NCBI RefSeq assembly: GCF_963082655.1
Contig: NC_081554.1
Coordinates: 51,028,750 to 51,092,749, forward strand
Direction of reading: 5' to 3'
Source of the DNA: Stomoxys calcitrans
Lineage: Eukaryota; Arthropoda; Insecta; Diptera; Muscidae
DNA length: 64,000 nt
Each line of letters starts with the position of its first letter. The first letter of the stretch is position 1. Below, piece by piece: positions 43,083 to 54,502 of this stretch. The position numbers were made by a program, and so were the translations under genes. Below the pieces are notes generated by a model. That model was not told the DNA's origin. It saw nothing but the letters and a program-made list of their open reading frames with translations, and did not search any database.

Positions 43083-44597
43083 ATGAAGAAATACTGTAAA
43101 GTTTTCAGTGAAAAGCATCGCAAAAACCAATATTTTTTGGGCGTAAAAATTCAAGGTCGTTTTCAAGCTCGAAAACGCTGTAACTCCTTCATTTTTTCGA
43201 ATTTCGAAAATTTTCTAGCATTCCGCAGTTCGAAATTCGAAGACAATTCGAACAATAAACAGATTTACTTGAAATTCAACATTTTATTTTTTTTGCATTT
43301 TTTTAGCAAAGGCTAACACCTTATGAAAATTTTCAATTTTTGATGCGAAAAAAAATTTCGAGTTGAGTATACAGTATTGAAGATTACGGCAAAAAATTCG
43401 GTTTAGTGCAACTTCCATGTTTTTCCTTCAAAAAACAAGCTCAAAATCGCATAATTAATATACGAAAAATGGTTAAAAAAATTAAGGTGAGTTTGAAATT
43501 GCTGTAACATCTTCAGTTTTGCGAATTTCAAAATTCTGAAGACACCGTTTGATTCGTGAAGAAAATCTCTTTCCGTAGAAGTGCTAGATGAAGCAATACT
43601 GTAAAGTTTTCAGTGAAAAGCATCGCAAAAACCAATATTTTTTGGGCGTAAAAATTCAAGGTCGTTTTCAAGCTCGCAAACGCTGTAACTCCTTCATTTT
43701 TTCGAATTTCGAAAATTTTCTAGCATTCCGCAGTTCGAAATTCGAAGACAATTCGAACAATAAACAGATTTACTTGAAATTCAACATTTTATTTTTTTTG
43801 CATTTTTTTAGCAAAGGCTAACACCTTATGAAAATTTTCAATTTTTGATGCGAAAAAAAATTTCGAGTTGAGTATACAGTATTGAAGATTACGGCAAAAA
43901 ATTCGGTTTAGTGCAACTTCCATGTTTTTCCTTCAAAAAACAAGCTCAAAATCGCATAATTAATATACGAAAAATGGTTAAAAAAATTAAGGTGAGTTTG
44001 AAATTGCTGTAACATCTTCAGTTTTGCGAATTTCAAAATTCTGAAGACACCGTTTGATTCGTGAAGAAAATCTCTTTCCGTAGAAGTGCTAGATGAAGCA
44101 ATACTGTAAAGTTTTCAGTGAAAAGCATCGCAAAAACCAATATTTTTTGGGCGTAAAAATTCAAGGTCGTTTTCAAGCTCGCAAACGCTGTAACTCCTTC
44201 ATTTTTTCGAATTTCGAAAATTTTCTAGCATTCCGCAGTTCGAAATTCGAAGACAATTCGAACAATAAACAGATATACTTGAAATTCAACATTTTATTTT
44301 TTTTGCATTTTTTTAGCAAAGGCTAACACCTTATGAAAATTTTCAATTTTTGATGCGAAAAAAAATTTCGAGTTGAGTATACAGTATTGAAGATTACGGC
44401 AAAAAATTCGGTTTAGTGCAACTTCCATGTTTTTCCTTCAAAAAACAAGCTCAAAATCGCATAATTAATATCCGAAAAATGGTTAAAAAAATTAAGGTGA
44501 GTTTGAAATTGCTGTAACATCTTTAGTTTTGCTAACATCAAAAGTTTTCAGACACCGTTTGATTCGTGAGGAAAACCTCTTTCCGTAGAGGTGCTAG
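43083..44597 (+). repeat. Locally homogenised run of three near-identical 505-bp monomers
   Basis: Monomers at 43083, 43588 and 44093 share a set of variants rare elsewhere: CAACTTCCATG, AATATACGAAAAATGG, TAGAAGTGCTAGATG, GGCTAACACC and AAAAAAAATTTCGAG. They are preceded at ~42868 by a 20-odd-bp deletion joining GCGAAAAAAAATT to GAAGATTACGG, which marks a domain boundary. Confidence 0.75.
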
Positions 44598-47500
44598 ATT
44601 AAGCAATACTGTAAAGTTTTCAGTGAAAAGCATCGCAAAAACCAATATTTTTTGGGCGTAAAAATTCAAGGTCGTTTTCAAGCTCGAAAACGCTGTAACT
44701 CCTTCATTTTTTCGAATTTCGAAAATTTTCTAGCATTCCGCAGTTCGAAATTCGAAGACAATTCGAATAATAAACAGATTTACTTGAAATTCAACATTTT
44801 ATTTTTTTTGCATTTTTTTAGCAAAGGCTAACACCTTATGAAAATTTTCAATTTTTGATGCGAAAAAAATTTTCGAGTTGAGTATACAGTATTGAAGATT
44901 ACGGCAAAAAATTCGGTTTAGTGCAACTCCGAACTTCGAAAATTTTTTAGCATTCCGCAGTTCGAAATTCGAAGACAATTCGAACAATAAACAGGTTTAC
45001 TTGAAATTCAACATTTTATTTTTTTGCATTTTTTTAGCAAAGGCTAACACCTTATGAAAATTTTCAATTTTTGATGCGAAAAAAAATTTCGAGTTGAGTA
45101 TACAGTATTGAAGATTACGGCAAAAAATTCGGTTTAGTGCAACTCCCATGTTTTTCCTTCAAAAAACAAGCTCAAAATCGCATAATTAATATACGAAAAA
45201 TGGTTAAAAAAATTAAGGTGAGTTTGAAATTGCTGTAACATCTTCAGTTTTGCGAATTTCAAAATTCTGAAGACACCGTTTGATTCGTGAAGAAAATGTC
45301 TTTCCGTAGAAGTGCTAGATGAAGCAATACTGTAAAGTTTTCAGTGAAAAGCATCGCAAAAACCAATATTTTTTGGGCGTAAAAATTCAAGGTCGTTTTC
45401 AAGCTCGAAAACGCTGTAACTCCTTCATTTTTTCGAATTTCGAAAATTTTTTAGCATTCCGCAGTTCGAAATTCGAAGACAATTCGAACAATAAACAGAT
45501 TTACTTGAAATTCAACATTTTATTTTTTTTGAATTTTTTTAGCAAAATGCAAATGCAAAATTTTAAATTTTTGATGCGAAAAAAATTTTCGAGTTGAGTA
45601 TACAGTATTGAAGATTACGGCAAAAAATTCGGTTTAGTGCAACTCCCATGTTTTTCCTTCAAAAAACAAGCTCAAAATCGCATAATTAATATCCGAAAAA
45701 TGGTTAAAAAAATTAAGGTGAGTTTGAAATTGCTGTAACATCTTTAGTTTTGCTAACATCAAAAGTTTTCAGACACCGTTTGATTCGTGAGGAAAACCTC
45801 TTTCCATAGAGGTGCTAGGTTTAGTGCAACTCCCATGTTTTTCCTTCAAAAAACAAGCTCAAAATCGCATAATTAATATCCGAAAAATGGTTAAAAAAAT
45901 TAAGGTGAGTTTGAAATTGCTGTAACATCTTTAGTTTTGCGAATTTCAAAATTCTGAAGACACCGTTGGATTCGTGAAGAAAATCTCTTTCCGTAATGGT
46001 GCTAGATGAAGCAATACTGTAAAGTTTTCAGTGCAAAGCATCGCAAAAACCAATATTTTTTGGGCGTAAAAATTCAAGGTCGTTTTCAAGCTTGAAAACG
46101 CTGTAACTCCTTCATTTTTTCGAATTTCGAAAATTTTCTAGCATTCCGCAGTTCGAAATTCGAAGACAATTCGAACAATAAACAGATTTACTTGAAATTC
46201 AACATTTTATTTTTTTGCATTTTTTTATGAAAATTTTCAATTTTTGATGCGAAAAAAATTTTCGAGTTGAGTATACAGTATTGAAGATTACGGCAAAAAA
46301 TTCGGTTTAGTGCAACTCCCATGTTTTTCCTTCAAAAAACAAGTTCAAAATCGCATAATTAATATCCGAAAAATGGTTAAAAAAATTAAGGTGAGTTTGA
46401 AATTGCTGTAACATCTTTAGTTTTGCGAATTTCAAAATTCTGAAGACACCGTTGGATTCGTGAAGAAAATCTCTTTCCGTAATGGTGCTAGATGAAGAAA
46501 TACTGTAAAGTTTTCAGTGAAAAGCATCGCAAAAACCAATATTTTTTGGGCGTAAAAATTCAAGGTCGTTTTCAAGCTCGAAAACGCTGTAACTCCTTCA
46601 TTTTTTCGAATTTCGAAAATTTTCTAGCATTCCGCAGTTCGAAATTCGAAGACAATTCGAACAATAAACAGATTTACTTGAAATTCAACATTTTATTTTT
46701 TTTGCATTTTTTTAGCAAAGGCTAACCCCTTATGAAAATTTTCAATTTTTGATGCGAAAAAAATTTTCGAGTTGAGTATACAGTATTGAAGATTACGGCA
46801 AAAAATTCGGTTTAGTGCAACTCCCATGTTTTTCCTTCAAAAAACAAGCTCAAAATCGCATAATTAATATACGAAAAATGGTTAAAAAAATTAAGGTGAG
46901 TTTGAAATTGCTGTAACATCTTTAGTTTTGCTAACATCAAAAGTTTTCAGACACCGTTTGATTCGTGAGGAAAACCTCTTTCCATAGAGGTGCTAGATTA
47001 AGCAATACTGTAAAGTTTTCAGTGAAAAGCATCGCAAAAACCAATATTTTTTGGGCGTAAAAATTCAAGGTCGTTTTCAAGCTCGAAAACGCTGTAACTC
47101 CTTCATTTTTTCGAATTTCGAAAATTTTCTAGCATTCCGCAGTTCGAAATTCGAAGACAATTCGAACAATAAACAGATTTACTTGAAATTCAACATTTTA
47201 TTTTTTTTGCATTTTTTTAGCAAAGGCTAACACCTTATGAAAATTTTCAATTTTTGATGCGAAAAAAAATTTTCGAGTTGAGTATACAGTATTGAAGATT
47301 ACGGCAAAAAATTCGGTTTAGTGCAACTCCGAACTTCGAAAATTTTTTAGCATTCCGCAGTTCGAAATTCGAAGACAATTCGAACAATAAACAGATTTAC
47401 TTGAAATTCAACATTTTATTTTTTTGCATTTTTTTAGCAAAGGCTAACACCTTATGAAAATTTTCAATTTTTGATGCGAAAAAAAATTTCGAGTTGAGTA

Positions 47501-49398
47501 TACAGTATTGAAGATTACGGCAAAAAATTCGGTTTAGTGCAACTTCCATGTTTTTCCTTCAAAAAACAAGCTCAAAATCGCATAATTAATATACGAAAAA
47601 TGGTTAAAAAAATTAAGGTGAGTTTGAAATTGCTGTAACATCTTCAGTTTTGCGAATTTCAAAATTCTGAAGACACCGTTTGATTCGTGAAGAAAATGTC
47701 TTTCCGTAGAAGTGCTAGATGAAGCAATACTGTAAAGTTTTCAGTGAAAAGCATCGCAAAAACCAATATTTTTTGGGCGTAAAAATTCAAGGTCGTTTTC
47801 AAGCTCGAAAACGCTGTAACTCCTTCATTTTTTCGAATTTCGAAAATTTTTTAGCATTCCGCAGTTCGAAATTCGAAGACAATTCGAACAATAAACAGAT
47901 TTACTTGAAATTAAACATTTTATTTTTTTTGAATTTTTTTAGCAAAATGCAAATGCAAAATTTTCAATTTTTGATGCGAAAAAAATTTTCGAGTTGAGTA
48001 TACAGTATTGAAGATTACGGCAAAAAATTCGGTTTAGTGCAACTCCCATGTTTTTCCTTCAAAAAACAAGCTCAAAATCGCATAATTAATATCCGAAAAA
48101 TGGTTAAAAAAATTAAGGTGAGTTTGAAATTGCTGTAACATCTTTAGTTTTGCTAACATCAAAAGTTTTCAGACACCGTTTGATTCGTGAGGAAAACCTC
48201 TTTCCGTAGAGGTGCTAGGTTTAGTGCAACTCCCATGTTTTTCCTTCAAAAAACAAGCTCAAAATCGCATAATTAATATACGAAAAATGGTTAAAAAAAT
48301 TAAGGTGAGTTTGAAATTGCTGTAACATCTTCAGTTTTGCGAATTTCAAAATTCTGAAGACACCGTTTGATTCGTGAAGAAAATGTCTTTCCGTAGAAGT
48401 GCTAGATGAAGCAATACTGTAAAGTTTTCAGTGAAAAGCATCGCAAAAACCAATATTTTTTGGGCGTAAAAATTCAAGGTCGTTTTCAAGCTCGAAAACG
48501 CTGTAACTCCTTCATTTTTTCGAATTTCGAAAATTTTTTAGCATTCCGCAGTTCGAAATTCGAAGACAATTCGAACAATAAACAGATTTACTTGAAATTC
48601 AACATTTTATTTTTTTTGCATTTTTTTAGCAAAATGCAAATGCAAAATTTTCAATTTTTGATGCGAAAAAAATTTTCGAGTTGAGTATACAGTATTGAAG
48701 ATTACGGCAAAAAATTCGGTTTAGTGCAACTCCCATGTTTTTCCTTCAAAAAACAAGCTCAAAATCGCATAATTAATATCCGAAAAATGGTTAAAAAAAT
48801 TAAGGTGAGTTTGAAATTGCTGTAACATCTTCAGTTTTGCGAATTTCAAAATTCTGAAGACACCGTTGGATTCGTGAAGAAAATCTCTTTCCGAGATTAA
48901 GCAATACTGTAAAGGTTTCAATGAAAAGCATCGCAAAAACCAATATTTTTTGGGCGTAAAAATTCAAGGTCGTTTTCAAGCTCGAAAACGCTGTAACTCC
49001 TTCATTTTTTCGAATTTCGAAAATTTTCTAGCATTCCGCAGTTCGAAATTCGAAGACAATTCGAACAATAAACAGATTTACTTGAAATTCAACATTTTAT
49101 TTTTTTGCATTTTTTTAGCAAAGGCTAACCCCTTATGAAAATTTTCAATTTTTGATGCGAAAAAAATTTCGAGTTGAGTATACAGTATTGAAGATTACGG
49201 CAAAAAATTCGGTTTAGTGCAACTTCCATGTTTTTCCTTCAAAAAACAAGCTCAAAATCGCATAATTAATATACGAAAAATGGTTAAAAAAATTAAGGTG
49301 AGTTTGAAATTGCTGTAACATCTTCAGTTTTGCGAATTTCAAAATTCTGAAGACACCGTTTGATTCGTGAAGAAAATCTCTTTCCGTAGAAGTGCTAG
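44598..49398 (+). repeat. Two copies of a 2,400-bp rearranged higher-order repeat
   Basis: Two abnormal junctions are each present twice at an exact 2,400-bp offset. GCAACTCC joined to GAACTTCG lies at 44930 and 47330. GGTGCTAG joined to GTTTAGTGCAAC lies at ~45819 and ~48219. A third marker, AAAATGCAAATGCAAAAT, is at 45544 and 47944, with an extra copy at 48632. The copies start at 44598 and 46997. The second halves differ (monomers at 46006 and 46492 versus 48406 and 48896), so later exchange altered one copy. Confidence 0.8.
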
Positions 49399-50912
49399 AT
49401 AAAGCAATACTGTAAAGTTTTCAGTGAAAAGCATCGCAAAAACCAATATTTTTTGGGCGTAAAAATTCAAGGTCGTTTTCAAGCTCGAAAACGCTGTAAC
49501 TCCTTCATTTTTTCGAATTTCGAAAATTTTCTAGCATTCCGCAGTTCGAAATTCGAAGACAATTCGAACAATAAACAGATTTACTTGAAATTCAACATTT
49601 TATTTTTTTTGCATTTTTTTAGCAAAGGCTAACCCCTTCTGAAAATTTTCAATTTTTGATGCGAAAAAAATTTTCGAGTTGAGTATACAGTATTGAAGAT
49701 TACGGCAAAAAATTCGGTTTAGTGCAACTCCCATGTTTTTCCTTCAAAAAACAAGCTCAAAATCGCATAATTAATATCCGAAAAAAGGTTAAAAAAATTA
49801 AGGTGAGTTTGAAATTGCTGTAACATCTTTAGTTATGCGAATTTCAAAATTCTGAAGACACCGTTTGATTCGTGAGGAAAACCTCTTTCCGTAGAGGTGC
49901 TAGATTAAGCAATACTGTAAAGGTTTCAGTGAAAAGCATCGCAAAAACCAATATTTTTTGGGCGTAAAAATTCAAGGTCGTTTTCAAGCTCGAAAACGCT
50001 GTAACTCCTTCATTTTTTCGAATTTCGAAAATTTTCTAGCATTCCGCAGTTCGAAATTCGAAGACAATTCGAACAATAAACAGATTTACTTGAAATTCAA
50101 CATTTTATTTTTTTTGCATTTTTTTAGCAAAGGCTAACCCCTTATGAAAATTTTCAATTTTTGATGCGAAAAAAATTTTCGAGTTGAGTATACAGTATTG
50201 AAGATTACGGCAAAAAATTCGGTTTAGTGCAACTCCCATGTTTTTCCTTCAAAAAACAAGCTCAAAATCGCATAATTAATATCCGAAAAATGGTTAAAAA
50301 AATTAAGGTGAGTTTGAAATTGCTGTAACATCTTTAGTTATGCGAATTTCAAAATTCTGAAGACACCGTTTGATTCGTGAGGAAAACCTCTTTCCGTAGA
50401 GGTGCTAGATTAAGCAATACTGTAAAGGTTTCAGTGAAAAACATCGCAAAAACCAATATTTTTTGGGCGTAAAAATTCAAGGTCGTTTTCAAACTCGAAA
50501 ACGCTGTAACTCCTTCATTTTTTCGAATTTCGAAAATTTTCTAGCATTCCGCAGTTCGAAATTCGAAGACAATTCGAACAATAAACAGATTTACTTGAAA
50601 TTCAACATTTTATTTTTTTTGCATTTTTTTTAGCAAAGGCTAACCCCTTATGAAAATTTTCAATTTTTGATGCGAAAAAAATTTTCGAGTTGAGTATACA
50701 GTATTGAAGATTACGGCAAAAAATTCGGTTTAGTGCAACTCCCATGTTTTTCCTTCAAAAAACAAGCTCAAAATCGCATAATTAATATCCGAAAAATGGT
50801 TAAAAAAATTAAGGTGAGTTTGAAATTGCTGTAACATCTTTAGTTATGCGAATTTCAAAATTCTGAAGACACCGTTGGATTCGTGAGGAAAACCTCTTTC
50901 CGTAATGGTGCT

Positions 50913-51105
50913 GGACGAGGCAATACTCTTTCCTATTTCCTTGAAAACTTTAGAGTATTGCTTCAAAATTGCATAATTCATATCCAAAAAATGCAAAAAA
51001 ACCAATGTGAGTTTGCAATAGCTGTAACTTCCTTAGTTTTGCTAACATCAAAAGTTTTCAGACACCGTTTGATTCGTGAGGAAAACCTCTTTCCGTAGAG
51101 GTGCT
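50913..51105 (+). repeat. Extra ~193-bp block, 699-bp long monomer (copy 4, right edge)
   Basis: The only copy in the right part of the array, between anchors at 50409 and 51108. It is closest to the copy at 3452-3644 (both read CTCTTTCCTATTTCC), although they are 47 kb apart. Confidence 0.85.
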
Positions 51106-52073
51106 AGATTAAGCAATACTGTAAAGGTTTCAGTGAAAAACATCGCAAAAACCAATATTTTTTGGGCGTAAAAATTCAAGGTCGTTTTCAAACTCGAAAA
51201 CGCTGTAACTCCTTCATTTTTTCGAATTTCGAAAATTTTCTAGCATTCCGCAGTTCGAAATTCGAAGACAATTCGAACAATAAACAGATTTACTTGAAAT
51301 TCAACATTTTATTTTTTTTGCATTTTTTTAGCAAAGGCCCCTTATGAAAATTTTCAATTTTTGATGCGAAAAAAATTTTCGAGTTGAGTATACAGTATTG
51401 AAGATTACGGCAAAAAATTCGGTTTAGTGCAACTCCCATGTTTTTCCTTCAAAAAACAAGCTCAAAATCGCGTAATTAATATCCGAAAAATGGTTAAAAA
51501 AATGCAAAAAAACCAATGTGAGTTTGCAATAGCTGTAACTTCCTTAGTTTTGCTAACTTCAAAAGTTTTCAGACACCGTTTGATTCGTGAGGAAAACCTC
51601 TTTCCGTAGAGGTGCTAGATTAAGCAATACTGTAAAGGTTTCAGTGAAAAACATCGCAAAAACCAATATTTTTTGGGCGTAAAAATTCAAGGTCGTTTTC
51701 AAACTCGAAAACGCTGTAACTCCTTCATTTTTTCGAATTCGAAAATTTTCTAGCATTCCGCAGTTCGAAATTCGAAGACAATTCGAACAATAAACAGATT
51801 TACTTGAAATTCAACATTTTATTTTTTTTGCATTTTTTTAGCAAAGGCTAACCCCTTATGAAAATTTTCAATTTTTGATGCGAAAAAAATTTTCGAGTTG
51901 AGTATACAGTATTGAAGATTACGGCAAAAAATTCGGTTTAGTGGCAACTCCCATGTTTTTCCTTCAAAAACAAGCTCAAAATCGCATAATTAATATCCGA
52001 AAAAAGGTTAAAAAAATTAAGGTGAGTTTGAAATTGCTGTAACATCTTTAGTTTTGCGAATTTCAAAATTCTG

Positions 52074-52273
52074 NNNNNNNNNNNNNNNNNNNNNNNNNNN
52101 NNNNNNNNNNNNNNNNNNNNNNNNNNNNNNNNNNNNNNNNNNNNNNNNNNNNNNNNNNNNNNNNNNNNNNNNNNNNNNNNNNNNNNNNNNNNNNNNNNNN
52201 NNNNNNNNNNNNNNNNNNNNNNNNNNNNNNNNNNNNNNNNNNNNNNNNNNNNNNNNNNNNNNNNNNNNNNNNN
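52074..52273. other. Assembly gap, 200 N
   Basis: Exactly 200 ambiguous bases separate the satellite from the mobile-element region. The round number suggests a placeholder. The true distance, and the remaining length of the array, are unknown, and the join may be only a scaffold link. Confidence 0.98.
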
Positions 52274-53402
52274 TCCACCATAGATCGCATTTGTCGAGTT
52301 CTTTTCCCGATATCTCCTTTTAGGCAAACAAAGGATAAACGAAAATAATTGATTTAATATTGGAGCTATGTCAAGTTATAGTCCGATAGGGACCGTAATT
52401 GAATAGAAAGTTGGATACCATAGTAAAAGTCATTATCTAAAATTTCAGTTATACGAGTACGAATTGCGCCCTTTAGAAGTAAAATAGAGAGATCGGTTTA
52501 TATGGGAGCTGTATCAGGCTATAGAACGATTCGAACCATATTTGACAAGTATGTTGAAGGTCATGGGAGAAGCCGTTGTACCAAATTTCAGCCAAATCGG
52601 ATAACAATTCCTCCCTCTGATGGATTAAAAGTCAAGATCCCAGATCGGTTTATATTGCAGCTATATCAGGTTTTGGATCGATTTGAAACATATTCGACAC
52701 AGTTCTTAGAAGTCATACCAAAACACCTCATGCAAATTTTCAGTCAAATCGGATAAGAATTGCGCCCTCTAGTGCCTCAAGTGAAGTGAAGTTTCAAGAT
52801 TTGTTTATATGGCTGCTATATCAGGTTATGGACCGATTAAAGTATACTAAGCACAGTTATTGGAAGTCATATCGAAACACGTTGTGCAAATTTTCAGCCA
52901 AATCGGATAGGAATTGCGCACTCTAGACGCCGAAGAAGTCAAGACCCCTGATAGGTTTATATGACAGCTATATCTGGTTATGGACCGATTTCAACCCTAC
53001 TCAGCACAGTTATTGGAAGTCATAATGAAACACCTCTCTTGCAAAATTTCAGCCAAATCGGATAAGAATTGTGCCCTCTAGTGGCTCAAGAAGTCAAGAT
53101 CCCAGATCGGTTTATATATTAGCTAAATCAAAACAAAGACCTATATAGCCCACTTACAATCCCAACCGACCTACACTAATAAGAAGTATTTGTGCAATAT
53201 TTCAAGCGGGCTATTCCTTCGCTTTATTCCTTCGAAAGTTAGCGTGCTTTCGACAGACAGACGGACGGAATTGGCTAGATTGACTTAAAATGTCCTGACG
53301 ATCAAGAATATTTATACTTTATGGGGTCTTAGACGAATATTTTGAGGAGTTACAAACACAATGACGAAATTAGTATACCCCCATTGTATGGTGAAGGGTT
53401 TA
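52274..53402 (+). mobile_element. Dispersed A-element, copy 1 (non-autonomous, ~153-bp internal sub-repeats)
   Basis: After the gap the sequence shows repeated units with the core AGATCGGTTTATATGG, then GAACGATT or GACCGATT, then AAATTTCAGCCAAATCGGA, then ATTGCGCCCTCTAG. Cores lie near 52490, 52642, 52797, 52950 and 53103, a 152-155-bp period. A unique 3' part follows: CCAACCGACCTACACTAATA, TTAGCGTGCTTTCGACAGAC, ACAGACGGACGG, then GTATACCCCC. The end is a hairpin-like sequence at 53374-53402. No coding capacity is visible. I recognise the pattern as a very abundant fly dispersed repeat but cannot assign it to a named superfamily. The start may lie in the gap. Confidence 0.75.
53374..53402 (+). 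repeat. 3'-terminal hairpin of A-element copy 1
   Basis: TATACCCCCATTG and GGTGAAGGGTTTA flank a TAT loop and are partly complementary. The better-preserved version is at 58782-58810 in copy 3. A terminal hairpin is a feature of several rolling-circle and non-autonomous elements, but it is not diagnostic alone. Confidence 0.5.
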
Positions 53403-54195
53403 ATAAACGTCGATGTAATGGTTTCCCAAAGAGTTTGCAATTGGATTAGTTGCAGCGGATGATGATATTGGAATCTCAAATATCTTTGCATCATTTTTAG
53501 AAACACTCATTCCACCAAATCGCTTGAGGACACTTTTCGATATCCCTATCCGATTTCTGAATTCTCATCTATACACATAGATGTCCAAAGTTTTGATGTT
53601 TCTACTGTGTTGGAAAACTTAAGATGTCTCAAAGTATGACAGCTCCTTGGCCACTGGATGGAATCCCAGAATGCGTAATGAAACATTGTGAGGAAAATCT
53701 CGCTCTTCTCTTTGTATACTCTTCAACAAATCTTTATATTCTACTTAAGATGCCTCAAAAGTATGACAGCTCCTGGACCACTGGATGGAATCCTAGCATG
53801 CATATGGAAACATTATGCGGAAAATCTCGCTCTTCCGCTTTGTATACTCTTCAATAAATCTTTATATTCTGGGTATTTTTCTGAAATGTGGAAGGAGTCT
53901 TACATTGTTCCTTTATTTAAGTCGGTTTACAGAACTGGCGTTTCGAATTATAGAGGTATCGCGAAGCTTAATGCTATACCAAAATTATTTGAGAGATTTG
54001 TAACAGATTCAGTATCATTCCAAATATCGTCTTTTTTTATGAAAATATCAGCATGGGTTTCGAAAACATCGCTCGACATTAACGAATATTACAATATGAA
54101 GCTCACTTCACGGTAAGATAAGTGATACTAATTTCAGTAAGGCATAAGATAAGATAAATCATAGATTCTTATTAACCAAGTTGCATAACATGGGA
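53403..54195 (+). pseudogene. Jockey-like non-LTR reverse transcriptase, 5' fragment
   Basis: The translation shows typical RT fingers and palm text in one frame: a DGIPECV or DGILACI motif, then MWKESYIVPLFKS, then SNYRGIAKLNAIPKLFERF, then VTDSVSFQISSF. This is conserved in Jockey/CR1-type non-LTR retrotransposons. Such an enzyme copies element RNA into DNA at a nicked target. Weak coding text with frame changes extends upstream to about 53440. The copy is dead: a 126-bp internal duplication, several frameshifts, a garbled stretch after 54020 where a template-grip motif is expected, and a SINE inserted at its 3' side. The 5' end of the element, including any gag-like ORF and endonuclease, is absent. 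Confidence 0.85.
53621..53873 (+). repeat. 126-bp tandem duplication inside the RT fragment
   Basis: The stretch from AAGATGTCTCAAAGTATGAC at 53621 is repeated from AAGATGCCTCAAAAGTATGAC-type sequence at 53747. Both copies encode the DGI...KH...ENLAL segment. Several differences between the copies show that the duplication is not recent. Confidence 0.85.
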
Positions 54196-54502
54196 AGCCA
54201 CCGTAGCGCAGAGGTTAGGTTGTCCGCCTTTGACGCTGAACGCCTGGGTTCGAATCCTGGCGGGACCAACAGAAAAAAATTTCTGCGGTGGTTTTCCTCT
54301 CCTAATGCTGGCAACATTTGTGAGGTATGTAAAACTTCTCCCGAAAGAGGCATCGCACTGCGGCACGCCGTTCGGACTCGGCTCCCTATCATTGAGCTTA
54401 ACTTGAATCGGACTGCACTCATTGATGTTATGAGAAGTTTGCCCCTGTTCCCTAGTGGAATGTTCATGGGCAAAATTTGTTTTGTATTTTTTTTTGCGCT
54501 AT
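54196..54502 (+). mobile_element. tRNA-derived SINE, inserted in the RT fossil
   Basis: A tRNA-like head contains a good RNA polymerase III A box (TAGCGCAGAGG, 54204-54214) and a perfect B box (GGTTCGAATCC, 54247-54257), 33 bp apart, followed by GCGGGACCA. The tRNA-unrelated body includes CTGCGGTGG, GCTGGCAACATTTGTGAGG, GCATCGCACTGCGGCACGCC and TGGAATGTTCATGGGCAAAA, ending in a T-rich tail. Both flanks carry ACATGGGA (54188-54195 and 54503-54510), a probable 8-bp target-site duplication. The body matches a widespread muscid fly SINE from memory; I give no family name. It would be mobilised by a partner LINE, and its own transcription would come from the internal boxes. Confidence 0.88.

Larger units (their letters stand above)
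1..52073 (+). repeat. ~505-bp satellite DNA array, about 100 head-to-tail monomers
   Basis: The whole stretch is one tandem array of an AT-rich monomer, all in the same orientation. Using the motif ATGAAGCAATACTG (or ATTAAGCAATACTG) as anchor, successive copies fall at 23417, 23922, 24427, 24919, 25434, 25939, 26444 and so on. Spacing is mostly 504-506 bp, with 484-498, 515 and ~697-bp length variants. No other sequence interrupts the array. Both ends are open: the window starts inside a monomer and the right end is cut by an N gap. Short ORFs of 60-94 codons recur on both strands but only repeat the monomer and differ by stops and frameshifts between copies, so I do not call them genes. I do not recognise a named satellite family. 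Size and homogeneity fit pericentromeric heterochromatin, which is inference. Confidence 0.97.

Noticed and set aside
1..52073. About 90 small ORFs (60-94 codons, for example MKQYCKVFSEKHRKNQ... on + and MRCFSLKASSSTSTERD... on -)
   Set aside because: They are the satellite monomer read in two frames. Single-base changes (GATTTACTTG versus GATTTAATTG) and length variants add or remove stops freely, there is no domain or selection signature, and overlapping ORFs occur on both strands.
1..52073. CRISPR-like array
   Set aside because: The repeat unit is ~505 bp with no unique spacers between short direct repeats, and the context is eukaryotic.
52054..52327. ORFs of 75-129 codons across the gap
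   Set aside because: They consist mostly of unknown residues translated from N.
54196..54270. A functional tRNA gene
   Set aside because: A and B boxes are good, but the anticodon arm and acceptor pairing are poor, and the sequence continues into a SINE body with target-site duplications.
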